From NCBI GenBank assembly GCA_003290165.1, contig QNQO01007598.1, positions 186,001-250,000 of the forward strand: a DNA stretch of 64,000 bases, in the 5' to 3' direction. Source of the DNA: Berberis thunbergii (taxonomy: Eukaryota > Streptophyta > Magnoliopsida > Ranunculales > Berberidaceae). Below are positions 11,587 to 20,500 of this stretch, piece after piece. Every line of letters begins with the position of its first letter. The stretch's first letter is position 1. The position numbers and the translations under genes were made by a program. The notes beneath the pieces are model-generated. The model was given only the letters and a program-made list of their open reading frames with translations. It did not search any database and was not told the origin of the DNA.

Positions 11587-11840
11587 GAAAATCTAGATCA
11601 ACGTCTAGAGGTCCACAATGTCACAAATGTAGAGAGTGGGGGCATATTAGGAAAAATTGTCCAAATCAAGGTAAGAGTAATCATGATAACAATTGGAAGG
11701 GCAAGAAAAAACAAGATAAGGGTGATACTAGTAAGCAAGTTATGCATCTAGTACGAAAAAGGATGAAGAATGTTATTCAGCTGCGGGGGAAAACACAGAA
11801 ATCTCTGGGAGATGGATCCTCGACTCTGGGTGTTCTTAGC
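11587..11840 (+). pseudogene. Ty1/Copia gag-protease junction fragment
   Basis: In the plus frame the sequence encodes a Copia-type CCHC knuckle (CHKCREWGHIRKNC, about 11618-11660), a basic linker, and then, near 11813-11838, WILDSGCS, the start of the Copia aspartic protease with its DSG triad. It begins exactly at the end of the 209-bp repeat and stops abruptly where the viral sequence starts, so it looks like filler DNA at the junction rather than a Copia insertion in its own right. Confidence 0.7.
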
Positions 11841-12071
11841 ATAGACAAGAGATAGAACAAATAAGAGAGCAAAATATACTAGACAGAGATATACAATTGA
11901 ATCAAAACAAATAAGATAATAGAAGTTTCAAGATTATCCTTGATCTAAATCAATTGATCGATACAACTCCAAGTCAGTTTCCTGATTTACACTGGGAGTT
12001 TAATTGTAAGATCTTATCAGAGACTAGATCGAAGAATAAGTTTTGAAGAAAACAAAAATAGATAATATGAT

Positions 12072-12077
12072 TTTATT
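12072..12077 (-). terminator. Viral poly(A) signal AATAAA
   Basis: AATAAA on the minus strand lies about 130 bp downstream of the TATA box at 12205-12212, in the position where caulimovirid pregenomic RNA is terminated after one round of the circular genome. Context-based call. Confidence 0.5.
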
Positions 12078-12204
12078 GAAAGATAAAATATGTACAGGAG
12101 ACTTACATGATTAGAAAGGAAATCTTATAGTAGCAGAGATCTTAAGGTTACATAAAAGATTGGGGTTCTAAAGTCATCTGTCCCTCAACAAAGACGAGCG
12201 ACTG

Positions 12205-12212
12205 TATTTATA
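12205..12212 (-). promoter_or_regulatory. Viral pregenomic-RNA TATA box
   Basis: The minus strand reads TTATTATAAATACAGTCGC, a canonical TATAAATA between the end of the second ORF and the poly(A) signal. This is where the single strong caulimovirid promoter sits. Whether it still works cannot be told from sequence. Confidence 0.55.
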
Positions 12213-12355
12213 ATAAAAGGAAACCCTAGAAGCGATAAGGCTTCTGGAAAGAGATGAGCTGGATGCTTGTCTTTTGCTTGTCTTCTTGTAATAATGGAAG
12301 GAGAATAGTTGAAGATGCCTTCTTATTCACCTTTTGACTTTTGTGGATGGGTGGA

Positions 12356-13541
12356 TCAACTGTAGATACACGCGTCCTCTTGTAAACAGTAAAAGAGAGA
12401 TGATGTCGGGTACTGTGGCCGAAAGCTTTTTTGTCTGCTGGCGAGTGCTGGCAGATGCTTGGAATTATGGAGAGACACCATAATTATTGTGGGGTCAGGT
12501 TGACGTAAATGGCGAAAAGATGTCATAACAGTCATCCTCATTGGAGGGTCCACTGGAGGACTCTGTAGCTTCATCGTCTTCATCAGAATTTTCTGAATCT
12601 ATCATGGAGACAGTCTCAAGGAGTTGAGCTCTCGTTGGCCTGCCTTGAAGTTGCTTCTTAATATGATCTTTAAGAAGCTTTGCTTGAGTTGGAACTTAGG
12701 AGGGTCTCATGATAGGAGCAGCAGAAACAGGCTGTCCAGAGAAGAATCGTGAGACTCCATCTTTTGTAGCGTGACTGTGGTCAAAGGTCGACCACCATTT
12801 GATCTTAAAACGTCTGCAGAACCAGAGAGGCGGCTGTGCTGACTGATTGATTGAGGTAAGAGCAGAGACAGAGAAATCCCAACAGGAAATCCATGTCAGA
12901 TTGAACTTGATAAATAACCATAGCAACAGGACTTGTTGGGGAACTGGAGCTGGTGGTTGAAACTTGGTCTTGAAAAAGGACCATCCGTCATTGACTGGAG
13001 GAGGAAGAATCTCATCTTCAGCACCGAAATTATTCCACCATGAGTGTTGAAACCATAAAGGAATTGAAGCTTGCTTGAATTTCTTGCAGAAGAAGAAAAA
13101 CCATGAATGAGAGCCATTCTGTGAAGGAACAAAAAAGGCTCGATTCCAGGCTTGCTTGTAATCTCGATAATTGTAAGATGTAGGAAGAAAGTTGACAGAA
13201 AACTTCTTGTGGGAGCTAGGATGTTGCTTCCAGTCTGCTTCTGTCATAATCTTCAAGATCTGACACTTGGAATGAGAAATCTTATCTGAAGTAGATTTCT
13301 CTTTGTTATGAGTAATCACCACAGAATCTGTGTCGATAAGGATGAACTCATAAAACCTTTGATTCTTGAGACCATCAGCTTCTTCATAGAGAATTTGTGA
13401 AGAAAAGACATGACGGGCTATTGATTGAGGATCTTTGATGAGAGGATAAAGACTTGATTCGAGCATGAGCAGAGGCTCGAGACATGTCTTTGTCACATAT
13501 TGATTGGAATGCACTTGAGGAGGCTTCTGGAATGAAGCCAT
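12356..13541 (-). pseudogene. EPRV second ORF (function unknown)
   Basis: An 281-codon minus-strand frame (13541-12696) is followed by a further piece at 12583-12356. It lies downstream of RNase H and upstream of the viral promoter. No family domain is recognised; the visible blocks are an acidic-basic middle with several Trp and Phe residues. Position matches the second ORF of two-ORF caulimovirids. Decayed by a frameshift near 12690. Confidence 0.5.
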
Positions 13542-13704
13542 TGTTGAGCTTGTTTCAGCTTCCTGAAGAGGCTGAAAGGGATTGGTAAGGATTGTTGCAT
13601 AAGAAAAAGGGGGCTGTGCTGTGTCGCAGAAGGCGGCATAGCATATTGAGACTTAAACTGGGGTCTTGCAGAGGGAACCTGCGAAGAAGATGAGCTTTGC
13701 GAAC

Positions 13705-13990
13705 TCATTTTTGGATAAATTCTCTTGTGAGGAAGTCAGCAAGAGAATTGTCTGCTCCCTTTATATATTCGATATCAAAATCGAATGCAGAAATCAAACC
13801 TTGCCATCTGGCGAAAATCTGTTTTGAGACGAGATTTAAAACATCTTTAGTTAAAATCTCTTTGGCAGATTTGCAATCAACTCGTAAAAGAAATTTTTGA
13901 TTTGTTAAATCATCTTGAAATTTCATTATGCATAAAACAATCGATAAAACTTCTTTTTAACAGTTGAATAATTAATCTGTACATAATTCC
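13705..13990 (-). pseudogene. EPRV RNase H domain relic
   Basis: The 73-codon frame 13926-13705 contains a VDCKSAKEIL segment (an RNase H aspartate motif) and ends with ADNSLADFLTRE, the typical C-terminal DxLAD signature of caulimovirid and Gypsy RNase H. In life it would degrade the RNA template during minus-strand DNA synthesis. It is separated by a stop from the upstream RT-RNase H segment at 13926-14363. Confidence 0.75.
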
Positions 13991-15130
13991 AAATACCAGA
14001 ATGGTATCGGACCAATTGGATTGTTGTAGAATCAGGTAGACGTTGTTTAAGGATACCACCATACCCCTGATTGGACGCATCTGTTTTTACAATCTTGAAA
14101 GCCTTGGGATCTGAGATTCCTAAACAAGGAAGACTCTTGACTTGGGCTTTGACTTGACGCACTATTCTAGAATGAGCTTCAGTCCATGGACCTGTATGTT
14201 TCTTAAGTCTATTGTAAAGAGGCTTAAGTAAAACACGGAGGCCTTTATAGAAATCAGCAACATAATTCAAAGATCCGAGAAATCTTTGTAATTGATTTTT
14301 ATTCCGAATTTCATCAGGAAATTTGACAGCAAAATCAATTGCTCTTGAAAAATGAGTAATCATTCCATGGGAGATTGTATGACCTAAAAATCAAACATTT
14401 GTTTGAAAAAGATTAATTTTGGTATGTGATAAAACCAAACCATTCTTTTTAATGCATTTTTCAAATTGATACAAGTGTTTCCAATGGGCTGCAACAAACT
14501 CAGAGAAAACGAGTATATCATCGATATACACAATTGTGAAATGAGAAAAAGGAGAGAGAATTTCATTCATGATATTTTGAAATTCACTTGGAGCATTTTT
14601 GAGACCAAAGGGCATTACATTCCATTCGTAATGTCCAAAGGGAACATTGAAGGCAGTTTTATACCTATCATTGGGGTGAATATGAATTTTCCAAAATCCA
14701 GACTTGAGATCAAACTTAGAGAAGACGCATGCAGAGTGTAATCTCTTTAGTAGATCACATTGATGAGGAATGGGATACCTAATCCATCGTAAGACCTAAT
14801 TAAGGGGCTTATAATTGATGACTAGACGAGGACTACCACGCTCAAGTTCAGCAGCTTTTCTGACATAGAATGCTGAACAACTCCAAGGGGACTTAGAGTG
14901 GCGAATGAGATTCTTATTCAGCAATTGCTGAATTTCTTGCTTGCAATATTCCATAAGCTCAGAATTCATTTGAATGGGTCTGGCTTTTGTAGGAATTTTA
15001 CTTTCATTAAATCCTGGTTCATAAGGAAGATAAATACAGTGTTGTTTCCGATGCCAGAAAACATTAGGAAGATTAGCACATAACTCTTTTTGAGATGTTC
15101 TTGGAATTGAACAATCTGATATTGTAATTT
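13926..15130 (-). pseudogene. EPRV reverse transcriptase relic
   Basis: Minus-strand frames at 14391-14615 and 13926-14363 carry PFGLKNAPSEFQ, the catalytic YIDD box, and the connection region FLGSLNYVADFYKG with the following TDASNQGYGG segment that opens RNase H. The finger part lies between about 14620 and 15130 in several short frames. Domain order and motifs are those of Caulimoviridae. Stops and frameshifts make it non-functional. Confidence 0.8.
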
Positions 15131-15186
15131 AGGATCTTGTATTTGCTCATCAACTCTTTTATAAGCAATTTCTTGTTTAAGTGAGC

Positions 15187-15640
15187 TTAGATGTTGTTGT
15201 TTCTGAGATATGAAGTTAAGAAATTGAGACTTATGCTGCATTTGATTAACTTCAAATATTCAGGTTTAAACAAAAATGTAAACTCAACATTAGTGCCTAA
15301 ATAGGTAGCCTTTATACCTTCTTTAGAAACTGTAAACGGAGAGATTGCAGAGATAAAAGGAGTTCCTAGAATCATTTTTTGTTCCATGTTTTTAACAAGG
15401 AGGAAATGTTGTTTGATACAGACCTTGTCTTTACAAATATGTGCATTTGTAAGCTTGTATTTGATTTGTAATTCAGAATTGTCAGTGGTGTACAATTTCT
15501 AGGTTGTAATGGTAAAGTATTGTGATGGGACAATACCTTCTTGGATGCAGTTCATATCAGCTCCTGAATCTATCAGGGCAATGGTTGATATCAAGATTTC
15601 TTTCTTGATAAAAAGATCAACAGAGACATACCATTTCTGG
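15187..15640 (-). pseudogene. EPRV aspartic protease relic
   Basis: The minus strand near 15545-15590 encodes the active-site block DSGAD preceded by hydrophobic residues, and the 102-codon frame 15495-15187 continues the fold with MILGTPFISAISPF, the usual ILG flap region. It lies between the CCHC knuckle and the RT, as in caulimovirid polyproteins, which it would have cleaved. Confidence 0.75.
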
Positions 15641-15862
15641 ATTATCACTTGATGAGGAATGCTTTGTTTGATATTACAAAGAAATTGAGGAGTAATTTCT
15701 TCTTGAGGAACAGGTGGTTCAGAAGAAGAAGCTTCATGAGGGACTGTAAGAAGATTCTAAACTTTGAGATCTAGATACAGTCGAGATTGTTTAAGTAAAG
15801 CAATATCTTTCCTGATATTGTTTACTTCATGTTGGAGGTCAGAGATACTAACAGGAGATGAA

Positions 15863-17440
15863 TCAATAGAAGGGTTGAACAACCTCAGGAATGTTGTGAG
15901 AGGAAGTTAATGAAGTTTTGATATGTTGAAGATATTCAGTTTTTAGGCTGGGATCTTCAATCTTGTCAACAAAATCTAACAAGATGCTAGATTGTTTCTT
16001 ACTGGACAACATATTAACAGTTTTATGAGAACAACTTATGTTGTTACAGAGACAAGCTTCTGCACCTGCATCAGAATCATCAGAGATGTCTGATTCAAAA
16101 GAGAAACGATTGATGTTAAAGAGTTGAAGCTCTTCGTCAGAAGATTCGGCTTCAGAATCCATAAGAACATTTCGGCAAGATTTTGCATAATGGCCTGGAC
16201 GTCCACACTTAAAGCAAACAGGCTTTGAAGTTGGATTCAGCTTGTAAGGTTTCTTAAAATGTTCAGGCCTTTCCATGCCTTTTGGGTTTGCTATAGTACT
16301 TATCTAAATTCTTGGGTTGTTTAGGCCCATAAGGCTTTTTAGATTTGTACTGTCGGACTGGATGAGATCTGTAAAGCTGTTTGGAATAAGATTTAGATTG
16401 ATGTAATCTAAAATCTTCAAATCCATATTGTTGACAGAAATCACCAAGTTCCTTAGGCCATGGATATGTTGTTTCTTAAGCTGGTGTTTAAACCTAAGAT
16501 CATTACATATCTGTAGAGCACATTTATTAATAAAAGAGATTAAATCGCCAAATGTAAGGCGTTCATATGGGATATCTCCTTGATATTGGTCTTGTAATTT
16601 ATTCCTAACTATTTCTGCAAAGATAGCAGGTAAACCAGAAAATAAACTTTCGTTTCCAAAATGGATTACTTGCTTCAGATTGTTGCATAACCTTTTTGAG
16701 GAAAATGTCCTTATACCACTTGAAATGGCTGAGTGTAGGACATTTGTGAATCATAAGTAGATCCTTAGATTTACCTTGAAATTCACTTGGATCCCCAATG
16801 TAATATTTTAATATGCTAACAATAAGGGTAATTACAGAATCAGGAATAATTTGGCCATGTTCAGTTTTCATTGGTTGACCATCAGGTCCAACCTTGATTG
16901 CTTGTAAGATGGCTTGTTGTTCACCTATAGTAAGATAATTATCTCACCATCCTTTGATTAACCCAGAGAAGCCAGCGATGATAACATGGGCGATAGTTTT
17001 ATCATCTTTGCCTTCACTACGATGAGTAGATGCTAGCATAACCATTTCTTGGGTTATTTCAATAACACTTTCTTCAGATAAACCATCTATATTTCAAATA
17101 TAGAGATTACCTGTAGAAAATGAACCAAATGCTTGTAATGAACGTTCTTCATACAACATATCTGGTAAAGATGGTCTTGGATAATAATTTCTAGTTTTGG
17201 GAAGAGGATTTTGATAATTGCCATAAGATTTTGTTGTTTTAGCATACTTTATGGGATTGATCTGATATTGGATGAAATTTAATCTGTCCAATTCAGTCAT
17301 AAGATCAAAATCTTCACTAATATCCGATTCAATAGTCATGTCGGGATTTGACAGAGTATTGATTCAGAGTTTTGCATCAAAATTTAAAGCTGCTAATTTA
17401 GCATCAATATCTTTGATGACTTGTTGAGTGTTTGTAAAAA
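15863..17440 (-). pseudogene. EPRV capsid region with CCHC knuckle
   Basis: Minus-strand frames at 17094-17339, 16605-16871 and 15863-16276 form a collinear chain. The last contains CFKCGRPGHYAKSC, a CCHC zinc knuckle at about 16227-16186, followed by an acidic Ser/Glu/Asp tail; this is the standard C-terminus of a caulimovirid capsid protein that binds nucleic acid. The upstream acidic SDISEDFD block also appears in copy 1. Several stops break the chain. Confidence 0.77.
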
Positions 17441-17591
17441 CATTTGAGATACTGAAGTGGGTTGGAAATATGTGGATTTCTTAATGTCTTCAGTATGTTT
17501 TTCTTGAATTCTCTTATCTTTAAGAGCATTTTGTAAAAGTTGATATTGTACCAATTTATCGCCAAGTTCATGGAGAAGAATATTGGTATAA

Positions 17592-18386
17592 TTATTCTGT
17601 TGAATAATTTTGCTTAAACCTTTTGAAGAATTCTCGAATTAGAATCTTTAAGAGGGGAAGCAACAAGATCTTGTCCCATAGTAGCAAATGTAAATTCGCT
17701 AAGAGGAGGCAAAAATGAATTAATTGATTGATTCTCACTAGAAGTCCATATTTTGGAAGAAACATTGAGAACATGAACATTTTGAAGATGAACATTAAAA
17801 TACCAATCTAAAAAAGGTAAATTTTCTTTCAATTCTTCGCAACATTCATAAAATTTCTTTCCTAAGTCAGTTCTCTGAGATTCAGTTGTTTGAGCATAGA
17901 ACGTTTGACGTCTTTGCTTATTGGTTTCTGACATAAATTCTATTATAATCTTTTCTTTATTTAATTGAAAAGGTTTTGACAGACAATGTAGATAATTGAT
18001 TTGGGGTGGAAAATTCATTTCCGATTGTGTTGGAGATCGATGTTCTTGATCAAATTCTTGTTCGGTAGGAGGATTGTATAAAGGTTGTGGGATCTGCTGA
18101 TACTGAAGGATTGAGTCGTGTGACTCTTGTTCAGAGAATCGTAATTCTACTGACCCATCAGGAGAGTAAAAACATGATCAAACTTACTAGGACGAAGTCT
18201 CCTAGGAACAGCAGCTCCTTGGACCTTCCATGTATCTAGAAGGGTGACTTGATTCCAATGGATTGTCTTTGGGACAATAACATTGGTTTTCTCCTTATTA
18301 GCTTGAAAAAGGATTGTGTATCCTTTGTCAGACTCTTGTAAAGCTTTTGGACTTAACTGAGTCTTCATAGCCTTAAAGGTGATCAC
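17592..18386 (-). pseudogene. EPRV region between movement and capsid domains
   Basis: Two frames (18386-18147 and 18018-17614) share the IHWNQVTL and FLDWYFNVHL blocks with copy 1. They continue the polyprotein downstream of the movement domain. The function of this segment in caulimovirids is not assigned here. Confidence 0.6.
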
Positions 18387-18398
18387 GTAGATGAGAGC

Positions 18399-18962
18399 TC
18401 AGGGTTCAGAACCTTCGATCATATCATAACCAGAAGTCTGAATATTGAGAGTCAGTGTTTCAAGGACGTTTGGATCCTTAAGTGACACTGAGTAATTGGG
18501 GTAGCAGTTGAAATAAATTGGACCCGATGACAGAGTTGACTCTGCGATTTCAAGCAGAGAATCATAAAACCTATGGTGTCTACAATCGCGAAGTGCAATT
18601 AAGGCACAGGTATCTAACCCTGTTCTTGTAAGGGGTTTGAGCCCGATCAGGATCAGCCCGATATGGATATACTTGTAGTCTTGACTGTGTAAATAGTTAA
18701 CTGTTTGAGCTGAAAACAATTGTTTTGAATCTAAAGATCCATTGAGAGGCACAGTATGTTCGACTATGTCAATTAAATCTTCAGTTTTTTGAGAAAAAAT
18801 GGATTGAGAAACTTCATAAATCTTTTTGTAAGGAACAGCTGGTATAGACCAGTTTTGTAAATCTTTTTCAACTTCTGGAATTCTACATTCCATCTTGTTT
18901 TGTAAATTTGGATTGCTTGCCCTAGAACTAGAAGAACGGGAAAGTCTTGACAAAAAAGACAT
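18399..18962 (-). pseudogene. EPRV movement-protein relic
   Basis: The frame extends upstream to 19037, but the start equivalent to copy 1 is the ATG at 18962. It contains the 30K-superfamily core (LKPLTRTGLDTCAL then RDCRH). Such proteins line plasmodesmata and carry virus between plant cells. The frame runs about 188 codons before a frameshift separates it from the rest of the polyprotein. Confidence 0.78.
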
Positions 18963-19185
18963 TTTTCTAAATCTTGGGGTTAAAATGGAAATACTGTGCC
19001 TGGACCACCTACAGTTGGAACACCGGTATGGGACCACCTCACCCTCTCACACTGCGCACACCATGGCAACTTACTTAGGGTTCAAAACGGCTGACCAACA
19101 TACTTTTACTGGCTTACCAATGCTATCAACGGCTGACCAACGATACCTAGGACTCACCACTATCCCCCCGTGGAAAAAGAAGAAT

Positions 19186-19198
19186 GGCTCTGATACCA
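19186..19198 (-). other. Primer-binding site for initiator tRNA-Met
   Basis: The minus strand reads TGGTATCAGAGCC, the standard site complementary to the 3' end of initiator tRNA-Met, used to prime minus-strand DNA by caulimovirids and by many Copia elements. One base separates it from the TGCA end of the 209-bp repeat at 19200-19408, exactly as a PBS follows a 5' LTR. Confidence 0.85.
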
Positions 19199-19199
19199 A

Positions 19200-19408
19200 T
19201 GCAGACAAAGTTGCTTATAAGGAAATTAACAACGATAAACTCTATTAGACCCTAACAAGCAATGTCAAACGGGGAGCAATAACGACCCAAGCAAAGAAGA
19301 TCATAAATTAAAGGGAACAACAATGGCACGAGACGTCAACGCGAGGATAAACATTAGTGATACAAGAATAAAAAAAGAAACACTCCACAGTGTAACGGAA
19401 CCACTTCA
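19200..19408. repeat. 209-bp direct repeat, right copy
   Basis: Partner of 11378-11586, same length and orientation. On the minus strand it runs TGAAGTGG...TGCA and is followed immediately by the PBS, an LTR-like arrangement. On the plus strand it is followed by TAT-type Gypsy DNA. No convincing 5-bp target duplication flanks the pair. Confidence 0.8.
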
Positions 19409-19413
19409 GAAAA

Positions 19414-19640
19414 AATGACTGCTAGAAATGGTCAAAGAATCAATAAAATTTCATTTTCGGATTTGACATCTCGCAAAAGCGAACAGCTTCATAGCAAAGC
19501 TATACGAAACAATTAGCGTAAAAGCCCAAAAGGAGTCAGGACGCAATTCGGGTATTCACAATAAACTTCTGGTCTGATCAACCAAAAAAGTAAAAGTTGG
19601 ACGAACGAGTCAACTAAGTAAAATGACTTCTGGTCGACCA
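19414..19640 (+). mobile_element. Gypsy/TAT 3'-region fragment
   Basis: Contains AAACTTCTGGTCTGATCAAC then AAAAGTTGGACGAACGAGTC, matching 41087-41160, just before the 69-bp array of the TAT element. With 10960-11377 it indicates that the viral copy lies within an older TAT remnant. Confidence 0.6.
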
Positions 19641-20297
19641 TAGTGTGGTGGTTTAACTCCCGTGTCTTGGGTTCCATACCCATCGGCTACACGCTTGCAT
19701 TTAAAAAAAATGAATAGTAAAACACTTATGTGAATTCTAATATAGATTTTGGTAATTGTACGATTGTTTGTCTTTCCGTTTTAATGATGTATTTAATTAT
19801 TTGACATTTTGTTTGGAGTCTTGAGTCCAAGCTGAATGGTTGACATTACTAGTTTTCTTTATCTTGAAAATTTGTGGCTTTCTCTAATAAGAATTTGCTT
19901 TCTAGATATAGACTTTCAAGTGTTCTAAATGGCATGAGCCTAAAGTACGTCAGGTGTGTGCCTTGCCTTGCGCCTAAGGCACAACAAGGTTGTTGCACTT
20001 GAGTGCACCTTTGCGCACTGGCTACATTGATCGTGTTATATACCCCAATCACTGATGTAATTCATGGTCACCGATTGAATAAATGAACACAGAGATTATG
20101 AATGTTCGGCTTACCTTCCAACCACCGTGCACTCTTCAAGTTATGGGTGTATTGTGTATCTTTACTTGTGGCCACCTTTGATGTCTTAATAGGGTGAATG
20201 GGCTCTTACTAACTAGGAAGCTAACCTATCTTTGCTTTAATCATAGGTCAAAAAGATTTCGAGGAGCTCCCGTTGGAGCAGAGCACATGTCAGTGGT
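19641..20297. other. Noncoding region
   Basis: No supported gene. Near 19640-19710 a weakly tRNA-like string (GTGTGGTGGTTTAACTCCC and GGGTTCCATACCC) ends in an A-run; too weak to call a SINE. Confidence 0.35.
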
Positions 20298-20306
20298 ATT
20301 TTTCAC

Positions 20307-20491
20307 CCGAAATTCTAGCTGGCCTGGGTCAACCAGCGAGGTTGCTGCCTGGGTGAGGCAAAAAGACAATTTTGCCCCTCCTTTTTAACCACTTTTTTTT
20401 ATAGAAGGTGTTTAAAGAGGGGGCAAAATTGTCTTTTTACTCCACCCAGGCAGCAAATAGGCTGGGGGACCCAGGCCCTGTAGAATTACTC
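20307..20491. mobile_element. Foldback MITE (Mutator-like, 9-bp TSD)
   Basis: Flanked by the 9-bp direct repeat ATTTTTCAC (20298-20306 and 20492-20500). The arms are inverted: AATTCTAGCTGGCCTGGGTC on the left matches AATTCTACAGGGCCTGGGTC on the opposite strand at the right, and TGCTGCCTGGGTG...AAAAAGACAATTTTGCCCC pairs across a T-rich loop. No coding capacity. The AATTCTA near the tip is shared with the foldback family at 3834 and 62156. Confidence 0.85.
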
Positions 20492-20500
20492 ATTTTTCAC

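Larger units (their letters stand above)
11842..19199 (-). mobile_element. Endogenous pararetrovirus (Caulimoviridae), unit-length copy 2
   Basis: On the minus strand the order is: tRNA-Met primer-binding site (19198-19186), leader, movement protein, capsid region, CCHC knuckle, aspartic protease, reverse transcriptase, RNase H, a second ORF, then TATA box and poly(A) signal. That is a full caulimovirid genome of about 7.36 kb cut open at the PBS. No integrase is visible, as expected. The two-ORF arrangement, with an unassigned protein after RNase H, recalls florendoviruses; this is inference and petuvirus-like alternatives remain. Every domain is broken by stops or frameshifts. Confidence 0.87.

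Noticed and set aside
11378..19408. Calling the 209-bp repeats plain LTRs of the virus
   Set aside because: Caulimovirids have no integrase and make no TG...CA LTRs; there is no convincing 5-bp duplication or polypurine tract, and a Copia fragment sits inside one end, so the origin was left open.
19640..19720. tRNA-like string with GGGTTCCATACCC followed by an A-run
   Set aside because: The A box is poor and no cloverleaf or target duplication could be drawn.
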